A stretch of 64,000 nt of DNA, taken from positions 62,001-126,000 of the forward strand of contig DAOUFI010000025.1 of the NCBI GenBank assembly GCA_034430175.1, given 5' to 3'. The DNA comes from UBA6107 sp034430175. GTDB taxonomy: Bacteria; Chloroflexota; Anaerolineae; Anaerolineales; Anaerolineaceae. Below are positions 7,358 to 15,956 of this stretch, one piece after another. Position numbers and translations under genes: made by a program. Every line of letters begins with the position of its first letter. The first letter of the stretch is position 1. The notes below the pieces were generated by a model. It had not been told where the DNA came from. It saw only the letters and a program-made list of their open reading frames with translations, and made no database searches.

Positions 7358-8325
7358 GAAGTCTCCTTATTGAAAATATAGTTCTCGATTTCTGAAATCA
7401 AGGTGTTGGGTTCTTCTATAGTAAACAAGTAACGTCGAATTTCAGGGGTTGTTGGGTAATTTTGCAGGTAACGGATAAGATGTTTTCGGAACATAGGAAC
7501 CGCGATACTCCCCCCATAAAGCTCAACCATCATCCTCAAATGATATGAGAGCACCGAGAAAAGTTCTGTACCAGAGACCTGGCTGCGATCTGATCCCGTG
7601 AATATCCATGGATTGCCAATAGCCGCACGGCCAATCATCACTGCATCACACCCAGTTTCGGCCATTAATTTTTGTCCATCCTCGTAGGATCGCACATCTC
7701 CATTGCCGATCACAGGGATTTTTACTGCGTTTTTAACCTCAGCGATAGCTTCCCACTTGGCCTGACCGGTAAATTCCTGCTTGCGAGTACGGGCATGGAC
7801 AGTGATCAATGAAACGCCGCAATCTTCAAGGATATGAGCAATTTCAAGATAATTTTGTGAGTTTTCATCCCAACCCAATCTAATTTTAGCTGTGATTGGA
7901 ATTGTAAGGGTGTGTACAAGAGAGGATGCAATCTGAATGATCTTTTCAGGAGACCGAAGCAACCCCGCGCCGGCTCCACGGTTGGACACATTTTTTGCTG
8001 AGCAACCCAGATTGATATCGATCGCGTCAGGATTTTTTTTCTCCATAATAATCGCAGCGTTGATAAAGCGTTGTGGTTGGTCATCATAAATCTGATAGAT
8101 AAATGGTCGTTCTGATTCGTCAAAAAAGCTTTGAGTTCTAAAATGCGGGTGACCATGCACTACATCTATGGCATTCAAAAACTCACTAATACACAAAGCA
8201 GATCCAAAGGATTTTGCCAGCTTGCGCATAGGCGAATCTGTATAACCATCCATTGGCGCCAAAACAAAGCGACCGTTGATAGGAATATCCTTAATAAAAA
8301 AAGCTGGAGAGGACAAATCATTCAT
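7354..8325 (-). CDS. dus: tRNA-dihydrouridine synthase (Dus family)
   Basis: A 323-residue flavin enzyme that reduces uridines in the tRNA D-loop. The FMN-binding opening FVLAPMDGYTDSPMR, the DINLGCSAKNV motif with its catalytic Cys, the IRLGWDE segment, ITVHARTRKQEF and VIGNGDV are all present. The start MNDLSSP was chosen because the longer 24-residue extension is hydrophobic, unlike the family, and crosses the -10 box. It is first in a six-gene operon and its stop overlaps the DUF364 start by ATGA. It is divergent from proC. Confidence 0.93.
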   Translation of the reverse strand: MNDLSSPAFFIKDIPINGRFVLAPMDGYTDSPMRKLAKSFGSALCISEFLNAIDVVHGHPHFRTQSFFDESERPFIYQIYDDQPQRFINAAIIMEKKNPDAIDINLGCSAKNVSNRGAGAGLLRSPEKIIQIASSLVHTLTIPITAKIRLGWDENSQNYLEIAHILEDCGVSLITVHARTRKQEFTGQAKWEAIAEVKNAVKIPVIGNGDVRSYEDGQKLMAETGCDAVMIGRAAIGNPWIFTGSDRSQVSGTELFSVLSYHLRMMVELYGGSIAVPMFRKHLIRYLQNYPTTPEIRRYLFTIEEPNTLISEIENYIFNKETS

Positions 8326-8350
8326 TTCGATATGATGATAATCGAAATTT

Positions 8351-8358
8351 ATTATAAT
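8351..8358. promoter_or_regulatory. Symmetric -10 element between dus and proC
   Basis: ATTATAAT is its own reverse complement and supplies TATAAT on each strand, offset by two bases. It lies 25 nt before dus on the minus strand and 79 nt before proC on the plus strand. A bidirectional promoter with a shared -10 is plausible; clear -35 boxes are lacking on both sides. Confidence 0.45.
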
Positions 8359-8437
8359 GATAGAGATTAATAAAATTGCAGATATTTTATTCAGCATAGA
8401 GTAGAATCAAGCAATAATTCAAATTGGAAGGTGAGCT

Positions 8438-9277
8438 ATGCTCGATAATTTGCGAATAGCTATTATTGGACCGGGGGTGATGGGTGAAGCGATTTTTTCA
8501 GCCTTACTGCAAAATGGCATATGCCTCCCAGAAAATTTGGTCATTTCTGGTCCAGACGAGAACAGAAATAAGCTATTAAGTGAAAGGTATAGCATCAAAG
8601 CAACAACACTTAATGGTGAAGCAGTGGATAACGCAGATATTGTTGTGCTTTCGGTAAAGCCGCAAAAATTTCAACAAGCGATCAAACCGATTAAAGGAAA
8701 AATCAAGGATTCTGCATTAGTGTTATCGATCATTGCAGGTATTAATTTAGGAACGTTGATCAATACCTCGGGGCACGATAAGGTGATCAGAGCGATGCCG
8801 AACACACCGGCTCGCATTGCGAAAGGAATCACCGCCTGGACAGCATCAAAAGCAGTGACTGAAGAACAGATGCAGCTAACGAGAGATCTCTTGAGTGCAT
8901 TGGGTGAGGAAGTGTTTGTAGATGATGAAAATTATTTAGATATGTCTACTGCGCTCTCTGGTACTGGCCCGGCATACATATTTTTATTTATGGAAGCCAT
9001 GATCGACGCGGGTGTACATTTAGGTTTACCCAGACGGATTTCAGAACAACTGGTTACGGAAACGATAAAGGGAAGCGTGCAATATTATGAGTCGAACCAC
9101 GAGCATCCTGCAAAACTACGCAACGATGTGACTTCACCGGGTGGAACTTCCGCAGAAGCGTTGTATTACCTCGAAAAAGCAGGTTTCAGAACCGCACTCT
9201 CACGGGCAATCTTTGCAGCTTTTGAGAGATCGCGTGATCTGGGCCAGGGGCTGCAAGCAAAAATCGATCGTGAGTGA
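8438..9277 (+). CDS. proC: Pyrroline-5-carboxylate reductase
   Basis: A 279-residue NAD(P)H-dependent enzyme that makes L-proline from pyrroline-5-carboxylate. The dinucleotide-binding fold starts RIAIIGPGVMGEAI. The SVKPQ, MPNTPARIAKGITAW and ALSGTGPAYIF signatures are present. The C-terminal DVTSPGGTSAEALYYLEKAGFR block is the family signature. Length is normal. GGAAGGTGA sits just upstream of the ATG. glpD follows within 25 nt, suggesting co-transcription. Confidence 0.96.
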   Translation: MLDNLRIAIIGPGVMGEAIFSALLQNGICLPENLVISGPDENRNKLLSERYSIKATTLNGEAVDNADIVVLSVKPQKFQQAIKPIKGKIKDSALVLSIIAGINLGTLINTSGHDKVIRAMPNTPARIAKGITAWTASKAVTEEQMQLTRDLLSALGEEVFVDDENYLDMSTALSGTGPAYIFLFMEAMIDAGVHLGLPRRISEQLVTETIKGSVQYYESNHEHPAKLRNDVTSPGGTSAEALYYLEKAGFRTALSRAIFAAFERSRDLGQGLQAKIDRE

Positions 9278-9302
9278 CATTTATTCTTATAAGGAGCACA
9301 AA

Positions 9303-10988
9303 GTGTCAAAAAGAAGTGAAATCCTCAAGAATTTGGAAGCAAAGAAGACCGTGGATGTCTTGATCATCGGAGCTGGAATCAACGGCATCGGTACTTTCAG
9401 GGATCTGGCATTGAATGGTGTGGATGTATTATTGGTGGATCGTGGCGATTTTTGTTCAGGTGCATCGGCGGCTTCGTCACATATGGCTCATGGTGGCATT
9501 CGTTATCTTGAAAACGGGGAATTCCGTCTAGTTCAGGAAGCGGTTCATGAACGCAATCGAATGATCATGAACGCTCCGCATATTGTTAAAGCATTGCCAA
9601 CGACAATCCCCATTTTTAAATTCTGGTCAGGATTGCTAAATGCTCCTTTAAAATTCTTAAACCTACTTGATCGACCTTCAGAGCGTGGTGCATTTGTCAT
9701 CAAGTTTGGTTTAATGATGTACGATTCATTTACCCATAAACAGAAAACAGTTCCGACACATAAGTTCTTTGGCAAGAAAAAAAGTCTTGAAATGTTTCCG
9801 GTTATGAACCCGGATATCCAGTTTGTTGCACAATATTACGATGGCCAGATTCTTTCACCTGAGCGATATTCAGTAGAGCTGGTCAGGGATGCTGAGGCTG
9901 AAGGAGATCATGCAAAAGCATTAAATTATGTCTCTGTGATTGGCTTTAAAGACGGAAACGTCATTCTCAAAGACGTGATAAACGATAAAGAATATAATGT
10001 AAAAGCTAAAGTTGTTGTCAATGCGGCGGGCCCATGGATCGACCCGGTTAATAAATCATTGGGCATCAATGAAAAATACATTGGCGGGACTAAAGGATCA
10101 CACCTGGTTCTCGATCATTCAGCTTTACGTAAAGCAATCAATGATACCGAGATTTTCTTCGAGAACAAAGATGGCCGCATTGTGTTGATCTTCCCATTCT
10201 ATGACAAATTAATCATTGGCACTTCCGATTTACCGATCGATGATGCTGATACTGCTCGCTGCACACCAGAAGAAGAAAAATATTTTATCGATCTCGTTAG
10301 CAGGGTGTTCCCATCCATACAGATAAAACCTGAGAATATCGTTTTTAAATTTACCGGTGTTCGTCCGTTGGAGTATATGAAAGCGAAAACAACAGGTCAA
10401 ATTTCACGTGACCACACCATCCGGGAAGACACGATCGATGGTATACCAGTTTACAGCCTGGTAGGCGGGAAATGGACTAGCTATCGTGCTTTCTCCGAGC
10501 AAGTCGCCAAAAAGGTAATGACATATTTAGGGAGTAAGCATGACAAGAGCACTGATATGCTAGCCATCGGGGGTGGTAAAAATTATCCTAAGAGTGAAGA
10601 TGATAAACAAGCATATTTGGAATCATTAACTAAAAAGCAAGGTATATCAAAACAACTTGCAGAAGTACTTCTTACTCGGTATGGCACTTTATGTGGTGAA
10701 GTTGCTGCAAAAATAAATTCGACTGGAGACAAGCCCCTAAAATCAGCAAAAGATTGGCAGGTGGCTGAAGTTGAGTACCTTGTGGAGACTGAGAAGGCCA
10801 TCCATTTGGACGACATATTAATCAGACGGTCAACATTAGCTTGGCTGGGGAATGTCAACGGTGCTGTAATCGAGGAATTCGCAGAGATCATGGCAAAGGT
10901 CAGCGGATGGGGAGAATCCGAAAAAAGGAAAGAGATCAGTAGGACAAAAGATATTCTGAAAGAATTTCACGGCGTTGAAATTAAATAG
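9303..10988 (+). CDS. glpD: FAD-dependent glycerol-3-phosphate dehydrogenase
   Basis: A 561-residue flavoprotein that oxidises sn-glycerol-3-phosphate to dihydroxyacetone phosphate, passing electrons to quinone at the membrane. The FAD-binding Rossmann motif VLIIGAGINGIGTFRDLALN, the SSHMAHGGIRYLENGEFRLV block and the TKGSHLVLDH and FTGVRPL segments are typical. A C-terminal DAO_C domain follows (about 430-560). The GTG start is chosen because AAGGAG lies 6 nt upstream and because the longer in-frame extension lies inside proC. A strong hairpin ends the unit. Confidence 0.93.
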   Translation: MSKRSEILKNLEAKKTVDVLIIGAGINGIGTFRDLALNGVDVLLVDRGDFCSGASAASSHMAHGGIRYLENGEFRLVQEAVHERNRMIMNAPHIVKALPTTIPIFKFWSGLLNAPLKFLNLLDRPSERGAFVIKFGLMMYDSFTHKQKTVPTHKFFGKKKSLEMFPVMNPDIQFVAQYYDGQILSPERYSVELVRDAEAEGDHAKALNYVSVIGFKDGNVILKDVINDKEYNVKAKVVVNAAGPWIDPVNKSLGINEKYIGGTKGSHLVLDHSALRKAINDTEIFFENKDGRIVLIFPFYDKLIIGTSDLPIDDADTARCTPEEEKYFIDLVSRVFPSIQIKPENIVFKFTGVRPLEYMKAKTTGQISRDHTIREDTIDGIPVYSLVGGKWTSYRAFSEQVAKKVMTYLGSKHDKSTDMLAIGGGKNYPKSEDDKQAYLESLTKKQGISKQLAEVLLTRYGTLCGEVAAKINSTGDKPLKSAKDWQVAEVEYLVETEKAIHLDDILIRRSTLAWLGNVNGAVIEEFAEIMAKVSGWGESEKRKEISRTKDILKEFHGVEIK

Positions 10989-10994
10989 ATGAAA

Positions 10995-11024
10995 AATCCG
11001 GTTCAGAAATGAACCGGATTCTTA
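10995..11024. terminator. Bidirectional hairpin terminator after glpD
   Basis: AATCCGGTTCA, a GAAA loop and TGAACCGGATT form a perfect 11-bp stem. The minus strand continues as ATTTTTC and the plus strand as ATTCTTAT. It separates glpD from the convergent epimerase gene. Confidence 0.85.
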
Positions 11025-11027
11025 TAA

Positions 11028-12065
11028 CTAGAAGAAGATTTTCAGGAGTTTAAGCGCTTTTTGTTTCCATGGCAGGCGATGAGATACACCTGATTCGCCT
11101 ACTAACTTGTCTTTGTTTTTCAAGTACCACTCATAATTACGGATCATGGCCTGTTTGTTTGAATAGAGGGGGGTATAGCCAAGCGCTTTTTGAGCTTTTT
11201 CTATTGAAACAAAAGAATCTTTTGAAGCAGTCTCATAGATCCATGGATATAACGGCGAAAGCTTGAGGAATTCGAGAATACGCAACGCAAGGACAACGGG
11301 TTTGACTGGAAACGGAACGATATGTTTACCAAAGCCGGCACAATCAAGGACAGCCTGGTAATCTTCACGCATGGTCGTGTATTCGGCAGCGCCAATATTA
11401 AAGGTGTCGTTGACCTTTTCCTTTCCAAGGGTCATGCACGCGACGATCGCCTGGCAAAGATCTTCCACGTCCAATAATTGATATCGGTTCTTGCCTGAAC
11501 CGATCATCGGGAATCCCTTGCCATCACTTGCCCATTCATAGAAGATAGCAAAGACACCAAGACGTTCAGGACCAACGAATGACTTAGGACGAAGAATTGG
11601 GACAATCAGCCCCTTGTCGCGGAATTCACGACAGATCTCTTCAGCTTTCACTTTGGCCTCGCCGTATGGTCCCACACCTTGTACGGGATCTGTCTCGAAA
11701 AGGGGGTGATGGTCGGGTACGCCATAAACGGAGGTGCTGGAGATATGGATGAAACGGTTTACGCCATACGCTACCGCTTGATCAAGTACATTACGGGTAC
11801 CAACGATGTCTGTTGTGTAAATATCTTCAGGTGAATATAGTGGGAGTGCTGCGGCTGTGTGGATGACGATATCAGCATCCATCATGCTTTTTTTCAGATC
11901 CTCTTTGTTTCGTATATCACCCTGAAGGAATTTTATTTTGTCACGTTCTGGATAATCAAAGTCAACCAGGTCGATCCCTGAGATATCAGTATAACCGTGT
12001 GAAAGCAAATATCTTACAAGGTTGATGCTAAGGAAACCGCTGATTCCTGTGATATATATTTTCAT
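11028..12065 (-). CDS. NAD-dependent epimerase/dehydratase (extended SDR)
   Basis: A 345-residue extended short-chain dehydrogenase. The nucleotide-binding motif is TGISGFLSINLVRYL (TGxxGF), with DADIVIHTAA, then the Ser of ISSTSVYG and the catalytic YGEAK (YxxxK). The C-terminal part is a sugar-nucleotide-type substrate domain. The substrate cannot be named; similar proteins include nucleotide-sugar epimerases and hydroxysteroid-like dehydrogenases. GGAG lies 7 nt from the ATG. It stands alone between a terminator and a GNAT gene on the same strand. Confidence 0.85.
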   Translation of the reverse strand: MKIYITGISGFLSINLVRYLLSHGYTDISGIDLVDFDYPERDKIKFLQGDIRNKEDLKKSMMDADIVIHTAAALPLYSPEDIYTTDIVGTRNVLDQAVAYGVNRFIHISSTSVYGVPDHHPLFETDPVQGVGPYGEAKVKAEEICREFRDKGLIVPILRPKSFVGPERLGVFAIFYEWASDGKGFPMIGSGKNRYQLLDVEDLCQAIVACMTLGKEKVNDTFNIGAAEYTTMREDYQAVLDCAGFGKHIVPFPVKPVVLALRILEFLKLSPLYPWIYETASKDSFVSIEKAQKALGYTPLYSNKQAMIRNYEWYLKNKDKLVGESGVSHRLPWKQKALKLLKIFF

Positions 12066-12149
12066 TTCATCGCTCCATGATTATTTTGTCGAAAAGATTA
12101 TATCCGAAAGGGGATGCGTTAGAAAGTATCTGTGATAACCGCTCTGATA

Positions 12150-12758
12150 TTAAACCCATTGACCTGGCAATTTCAATTTCGGCATAGATGGAAAGCTTTT
12201 ATCAAATTCGTCCACATCCTCAGGTGTGAGGTTATCAAAAACCGCCGCTTCAAAAAATCTTCCGGAAGAATTGGATAACCCACTATCAATCAACTCGTAA
12301 CCCATAAAAGCAGGAAAATTTTTTCCATCAGCTGTGGTGATTCCAAAGTTTTCGCAAGTTCTGAATCCAAACTTCGGGTAATAGTCCGGTTCTCCAAAAA
12401 TGATGATCCCTGGCCAGCCTTGCTCTCTGGCTAATGGCAACGTTGCGTTGAGCAATTGCCCACCAACACCCTTTCTCTGGTATTCCGGATCAACACAGAG
12501 AGGGCCGAAGGTAAGGACACCGATCTCAGCGTCAGAAGTGATAATCTTGGCTTTGGAATACATAATCGTTCCGATAACTTTCCCCTCAAATACTGCGACC
12601 CTGGAGATCTCTGGAACATATGCTGGGTCAGAACGCAACTTATGCACAAGGTAATGTTCATCACAACCGGGTCTATGTAAATTCCAGAATGCCCGTTTGG
12701 TCATAAGTTCGGTTTGAAACCAGTCTGTCTCATTCTCTACTCTGATTAAAATTTTCAT
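12150..12758 (-). CDS. GNAT-family N-acetyltransferase
   Basis: A 202-residue acetyltransferase with the GNAT fold. The core strand is IGVLTFGPLCVDPEYQRKGV, containing the acetyl-CoA pyrophosphate-binding Q-R-K-G-V-G motif, followed by PGIIIFGEPDYYPKFGF. The arrangement resembles YhbS-type N-acetyltransferases. The substrate is unknown. AAGGAG precedes the start. It lies upstream of the SDR gene with an 84-nt gap. Confidence 0.85.
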   Translation of the reverse strand: MKILIRVENETDWFQTELMTKRAFWNLHRPGCDEHYLVHKLRSDPAYVPEISRVAVFEGKVIGTIMYSKAKIITSDAEIGVLTFGPLCVDPEYQRKGVGGQLLNATLPLAREQGWPGIIIFGEPDYYPKFGFRTCENFGITTADGKNFPAFMGYELIDSGLSNSSGRFFEAAVFDNLTPEDVDEFDKSFPSMPKLKLPGQWV

Positions 12759-12773
12759 TAATACTCCTTAGAG

Positions 12774-12812
12774 AAAAAAACAAAAAGCTCTGAAACGTTT
12801 CCATTTCAGAGC
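12774..12812 (-). terminator. Rho-independent terminator after tRNA-Asp
   Basis: On the minus strand GCTCTGAAA, an 8-nt loop and TTTCAGAGC make a perfect 9-bp stem followed by TTTTTGTTTTTTT. It begins 9 nt past the tRNA CCA end and is one of the clearest terminators in the window. Confidence 0.9.
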
Positions 12813-12820
12813 CAAGGTTC

Positions 12821-12896
12821 TGGCGGGAGCGACGGGGTTCGAACCCGCGATCTCGGCCTTGACAGGGCCGCATGTTAGCCGCTACACCACGCCCCC
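12821..12896 (-). tRNA. tRNA-Asp (anticodon GTC), CCA encoded
   Basis: The minus strand has the acceptor stem GGGGGCG / CGCTCCC with one G-U pair, a D arm GGTGTAGCGGCTAACATGC, anticodon stem GGCC with loop CCTGTCAAG giving GTC, and a T loop GTTCGAAC. Discriminator G is followed by an encoded CCA. It lies between ndk and the GNAT gene on the same strand. Confidence 0.95.
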
Positions 12897-12967
12897 GAAC
12901 GACCAAAAGTTTACCATAAGGGATACCCAGCGTCAAGTATCCTTGAGAAAATTGGTCGCTGAAATTA

Positions 12968-13435
12968 TTAATTTTTGCCGTAGATCCAGGGATCGACTGA
13001 ACGTTCCCAGGAAACGATCTCCTCAGGCTTGAACCAGATAGCGATTTCGATCTCGGCATTCTCTGGTGAATCTGACGCATGAGTGAGATTTCGGCCAACT
13101 TCAAGCGCATAATCGTGACGGATCGTTCCCGGAGCTGCTTCGGTGGGGCGGGTGGCGCCCATCGTTTGACGAACAGCAGCAACTGCCTGCGGTCCCTCCC
13201 AAACCATGGCCATAACAGGACCGCTGGTGATATAACGGATCAAGCCATCGAAAAAAGGCTTTCCCACATGAACTTCATAGTGTTTCTTTGCCAGTTTCTC
13301 GTCCACAAGGATGAATTTTGCAGCAATCAATCTCAATCCACGGTTTTCAAGGCGTTTGATGATTTCTCCTGTCAGACCACGTTGAACGCCGTCAGGTTTG
13401 ACAAGTACCAATGTTTTTTCCACAATGCACTCCAT
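12968..13435 (-). CDS. ndk: Nucleoside diphosphate kinase
   Basis: A 155-residue enzyme that balances nucleoside triphosphates by phosphotransfer through a phosphohistidine. TLVLVKPDGVQRGLTGEII opens the fold. The catalytic region RNLTHASDS contains the active His at residue 119. GPVMAMVWEG and the ATRPTEAAPGTIRHDYA block are typical. The ATG overlaps the last base of the TPR gene stop (TAATG), so it is translationally coupled to that gene. Confidence 0.97.
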   Translation of the reverse strand: MECIVEKTLVLVKPDGVQRGLTGEIIKRLENRGLRLIAAKFILVDEKLAKKHYEVHVGKPFFDGLIRYITSGPVMAMVWEGPQAVAAVRQTMGATRPTEAAPGTIRHDYALEVGRNLTHASDSPENAEIEIAIWFKPEEIVSWERSVDPWIYGKN

Positions 13436-15867
13436 TATTTCGACTTTAATAGAATTTGTTCTGCCTTATTGTAAGCAAACAAAGCATCTGAGTATTTACC
13501 CTGCTCTGCGTAAGCATCGCCAAGTAATCGCCAAGATCGATGATCTTCTGGATTTGATTCAATCGATGCCATTAAATCGTCCATAGATATTGAAGGGGTG
13601 TGTTCAGAAGATAGAGATTTTTCTTCAATTGGTTCTGATGCTTGTTTAGATTCTTTTGTTTGAGGTTCGAGTGAAGTTCCAGGCTCTGCCACAACAGAAG
13701 AGAGGTTAGTTGATTTCTCAAATTGCTCAAGGTAATCAGGAGAAGATTCCTCAGAAAGAGGAATGATGTCTTCCTGTTGTTCAGGTTTTGTCTCGGAAAC
13801 GTCTTGGATACCAGAAAGGCTTTTCAAAAAATCATCAGTGTCATCAACTGGAACCGACACTGGTTCAACATTTTGCTGATCAGTAGCTTCTTGCGGTTCT
13901 ATCCCACTCAGCTTGTTTAACTCAGCATCGAAGTCATAAGATAGACCATCGGTATTTCCCTTTGATTCCTGGAGGTTATCGGTTTGAGGTAAAGCGCTCT
14001 GGTTATCTTCTGGCTTTAACTCCCGCAACCAATCCAGAAGATCGTCACTGGTTTTTTCAGAGATCGCCTGATCGGGTTTTAAGTCTTCGTCAGCCAAATT
14101 CTCCTCGGCTTCGACCTTTGGTTGAGCAGGTTCAAAAATATTTTCTTCTGGAGTTCCTTCATCGCCGTTCGAAGCAGAAAGGTCTTTTTCCTCTGAACCA
14201 TGTAACATTCGGATCCATTCGGGAATTTCTTTCTCTGGCCTTTCAGTGCCAGATCGTTGTTCAGGCTCTTCGGTCATAACTAGTGGATTATTTACAACTT
14301 CATCTGATCTAAAAGCGTCAGATGGTTTATTCTCTTCAAAAGAAGGCTTGGATGTATTATCTGATTCGTCAATCGCAAATGCGCCTACGTTGAATGGCTG
14401 ATTAGGAGAAGCAGGCTCTTCAATCGAAAAAGCCTGGGTAATGGATTCATCCGTTTTTGGCTTTGCGTCCAGAGTATTCAACCAATCAGGAAGATCATCC
14501 TGTGAAACGGGCTCAGATACTTTTTCAACATCAAAGTTTTTCAACCAATCAGGTAGATCAGAATCAGTGGAGTTTTGATCAGAGGATGTGGAGGGGTGTG
14601 ATTGAGAGTCAAATGGTGAGGAAGAAGGAATGACGGGGGTTTCCGGTTCGGAGTTCTCTTCCGGCGTAATTTCATCAAAAGGCGATGCCAATGATTGGGA
14701 GGTCGTTGGTGATCCTGATTCGCTTTCTTCGGGTACTAGAGAACGCAACCACTCAGGTACTTCTGCCGGAGCTTTTTCATCAAGTCGGGTCGCTTCTGGT
14801 TGATCGATTGCTGAAGAGGCAGATAATTCTGAAAGCCAATCATTAGATTTTGTTACGTCGGTATTGGTAGCGGGATTCTCCCGGGAAATGTTGACAAGAG
14901 ATTCTGAGAAAGCTGACGAATCTGATTCTTCAAAAAGATTCTCTGGAACTTGAGCAGGTTCCTTTTTCAGAGGTATTGAAGAAGACTCTTGATCAGAAAC
15001 TGCCGTAATAGCGGGTTCTGGGATGAAAGATGGTTTATCCCATTCATCATTCAAACTTGAGACCCATGTGTTTTCCTTTGAAGTGGGTGCGGTTGGTAAA
15101 TCAGTCAATTCATCAATCATGACTTTATCATCAGGGACGTCTTCGACGGTGGGGAAACGCGCATTGATGAACTCTTCGTAGGGATTTAATTCTGCCAACC
15201 TGACTGCATATGGGTTGTTCTTATCTGCATGGTTTGAATTTGGAGATGTTTCGAAAAGAATTTTGTTAACTTCGTAACAATAGGGAACTTCTTTTTCAAG
15301 ATTCTGGCATAAATCAATAGCGGATTTTTGATCGCCAGAAAGGTAGTACATTTTCGCAAGAAAGACTTCTAAATCCATGCGTTTGGCGGTTTCAGATAAC
15401 GCGGAATTAATTTCAGCGATGGCTTGTTGATACAATTCGCCACGAGCGTACATTCTAACAAGAGCGCCGCGAGTTAAGCGAATCTTGGTTGGGTGAGTTC
15501 CATCACGTCGACCAAAAAGGCGTTTCAATTCTTCCTGGATTGTGATATTAGAAGGCTGGCTGTCAAATGCCAATTCCATATGCCAGATAGCAGCATCGAT
15601 ATTATTCTCGTTTTCACGAACAAGGCTCATTCCAACATGAGAGATAAAATCATCGGGATATACAGTCAATACACGCTTGAACACATCGGCTGTTTCGATA
15701 TAAGCTTTTTCTTCAAGAAACGCCTTCCCTAGAATTCTATAGATGGAAATGCATTTAGGGTATGATTTGAGGATGTGTTTACAATGAGCGATCGCTTCTT
15801 GCAGGTTATTTTGCTCGATGAGCTCATCAATCAATTTTTCATATGCGCGTAGAGAAATATTTGCCAT
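13435..15867 (-). CDS. Large TPR protein with acidic disordered linker and repeated D/E-W-L/I motifs
   Basis: An 810-residue protein. Residues about 1-220 are tetratricopeptide-like helices (for example LQEAIAHCKHILKSYP). Residues about 230-760 are rich in Ser, Glu, Asp and Pro and look disordered. A last TPR (WRLLGDAYAEQGKYSDALFA) ends the protein. The linker carries at least six short motifs of the form D/E-W-L/I-x-x-L/F: NDWLSEL near 341, PEWLRSL near 370, PDWLKNF near 440, PDWLNTL near 460, PEWIRML near 550 and LDWLREL near 610. Such repeats suggest multivalent binding to one partner. There is no signal peptide. The function is unknown. The stop overlaps the ndk start. Confidence 0.85.
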   Translation of the reverse strand: MANISLRAYEKLIDELIEQNNLQEAIAHCKHILKSYPKCISIYRILGKAFLEEKAYIETADVFKRVLTVYPDDFISHVGMSLVRENENNIDAAIWHMELAFDSQPSNITIQEELKRLFGRRDGTHPTKIRLTRGALVRMYARGELYQQAIAEINSALSETAKRMDLEVFLAKMYYLSGDQKSAIDLCQNLEKEVPYCYEVNKILFETSPNSNHADKNNPYAVRLAELNPYEEFINARFPTVEDVPDDKVMIDELTDLPTAPTSKENTWVSSLNDEWDKPSFIPEPAITAVSDQESSSIPLKKEPAQVPENLFEESDSSAFSESLVNISRENPATNTDVTKSNDWLSELSASSAIDQPEATRLDEKAPAEVPEWLRSLVPEESESGSPTTSQSLASPFDEITPEENSEPETPVIPSSSPFDSQSHPSTSSDQNSTDSDLPDWLKNFDVEKVSEPVSQDDLPDWLNTLDAKPKTDESITQAFSIEEPASPNQPFNVGAFAIDESDNTSKPSFEENKPSDAFRSDEVVNNPLVMTEEPEQRSGTERPEKEIPEWIRMLHGSEEKDLSASNGDEGTPEENIFEPAQPKVEAEENLADEDLKPDQAISEKTSDDLLDWLRELKPEDNQSALPQTDNLQESKGNTDGLSYDFDAELNKLSGIEPQEATDQQNVEPVSVPVDDTDDFLKSLSGIQDVSETKPEQQEDIIPLSEESSPDYLEQFEKSTNLSSVVAEPGTSLEPQTKESKQASEPIEEKSLSSEHTPSISMDDLMASIESNPEDHRSWRLLGDAYAEQGKYSDALFAYNKAEQILLKSK

Positions 15868-15923
15868 AGAAAGTAGCTCCCGCTAAAAGTATGCAACAAT
15901 CGGGCCAAAATTGCAAGTATAAA

Positions 15924-15950
15924 AACAATACGGCATTTTGCCGTATTGTT
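15924..15950 (-). terminator. Rho-independent terminator after sigA
   Basis: AACAATACGGCA, a TTT loop and TGCCGTATTGTT form a perfect 12-bp stem. On the minus strand it runs into TTTTTAT. It lies just past the sigma factor stop and separates it from the TPR gene. Confidence 0.88.
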
Positions 15951-15956
15951 GATTAA

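Noticed and set aside
9141..9302. N-terminal extension of glpD
   Set aside because: It lies almost wholly inside proC in another frame; AAGGAG is placed for the GTG at 9303, and GlpD homologues start there.
13962..14279. Plus-strand frame inside the TPR gene
   Set aside because: Antisense to low-complexity acidic sequence; no start signals or motifs.
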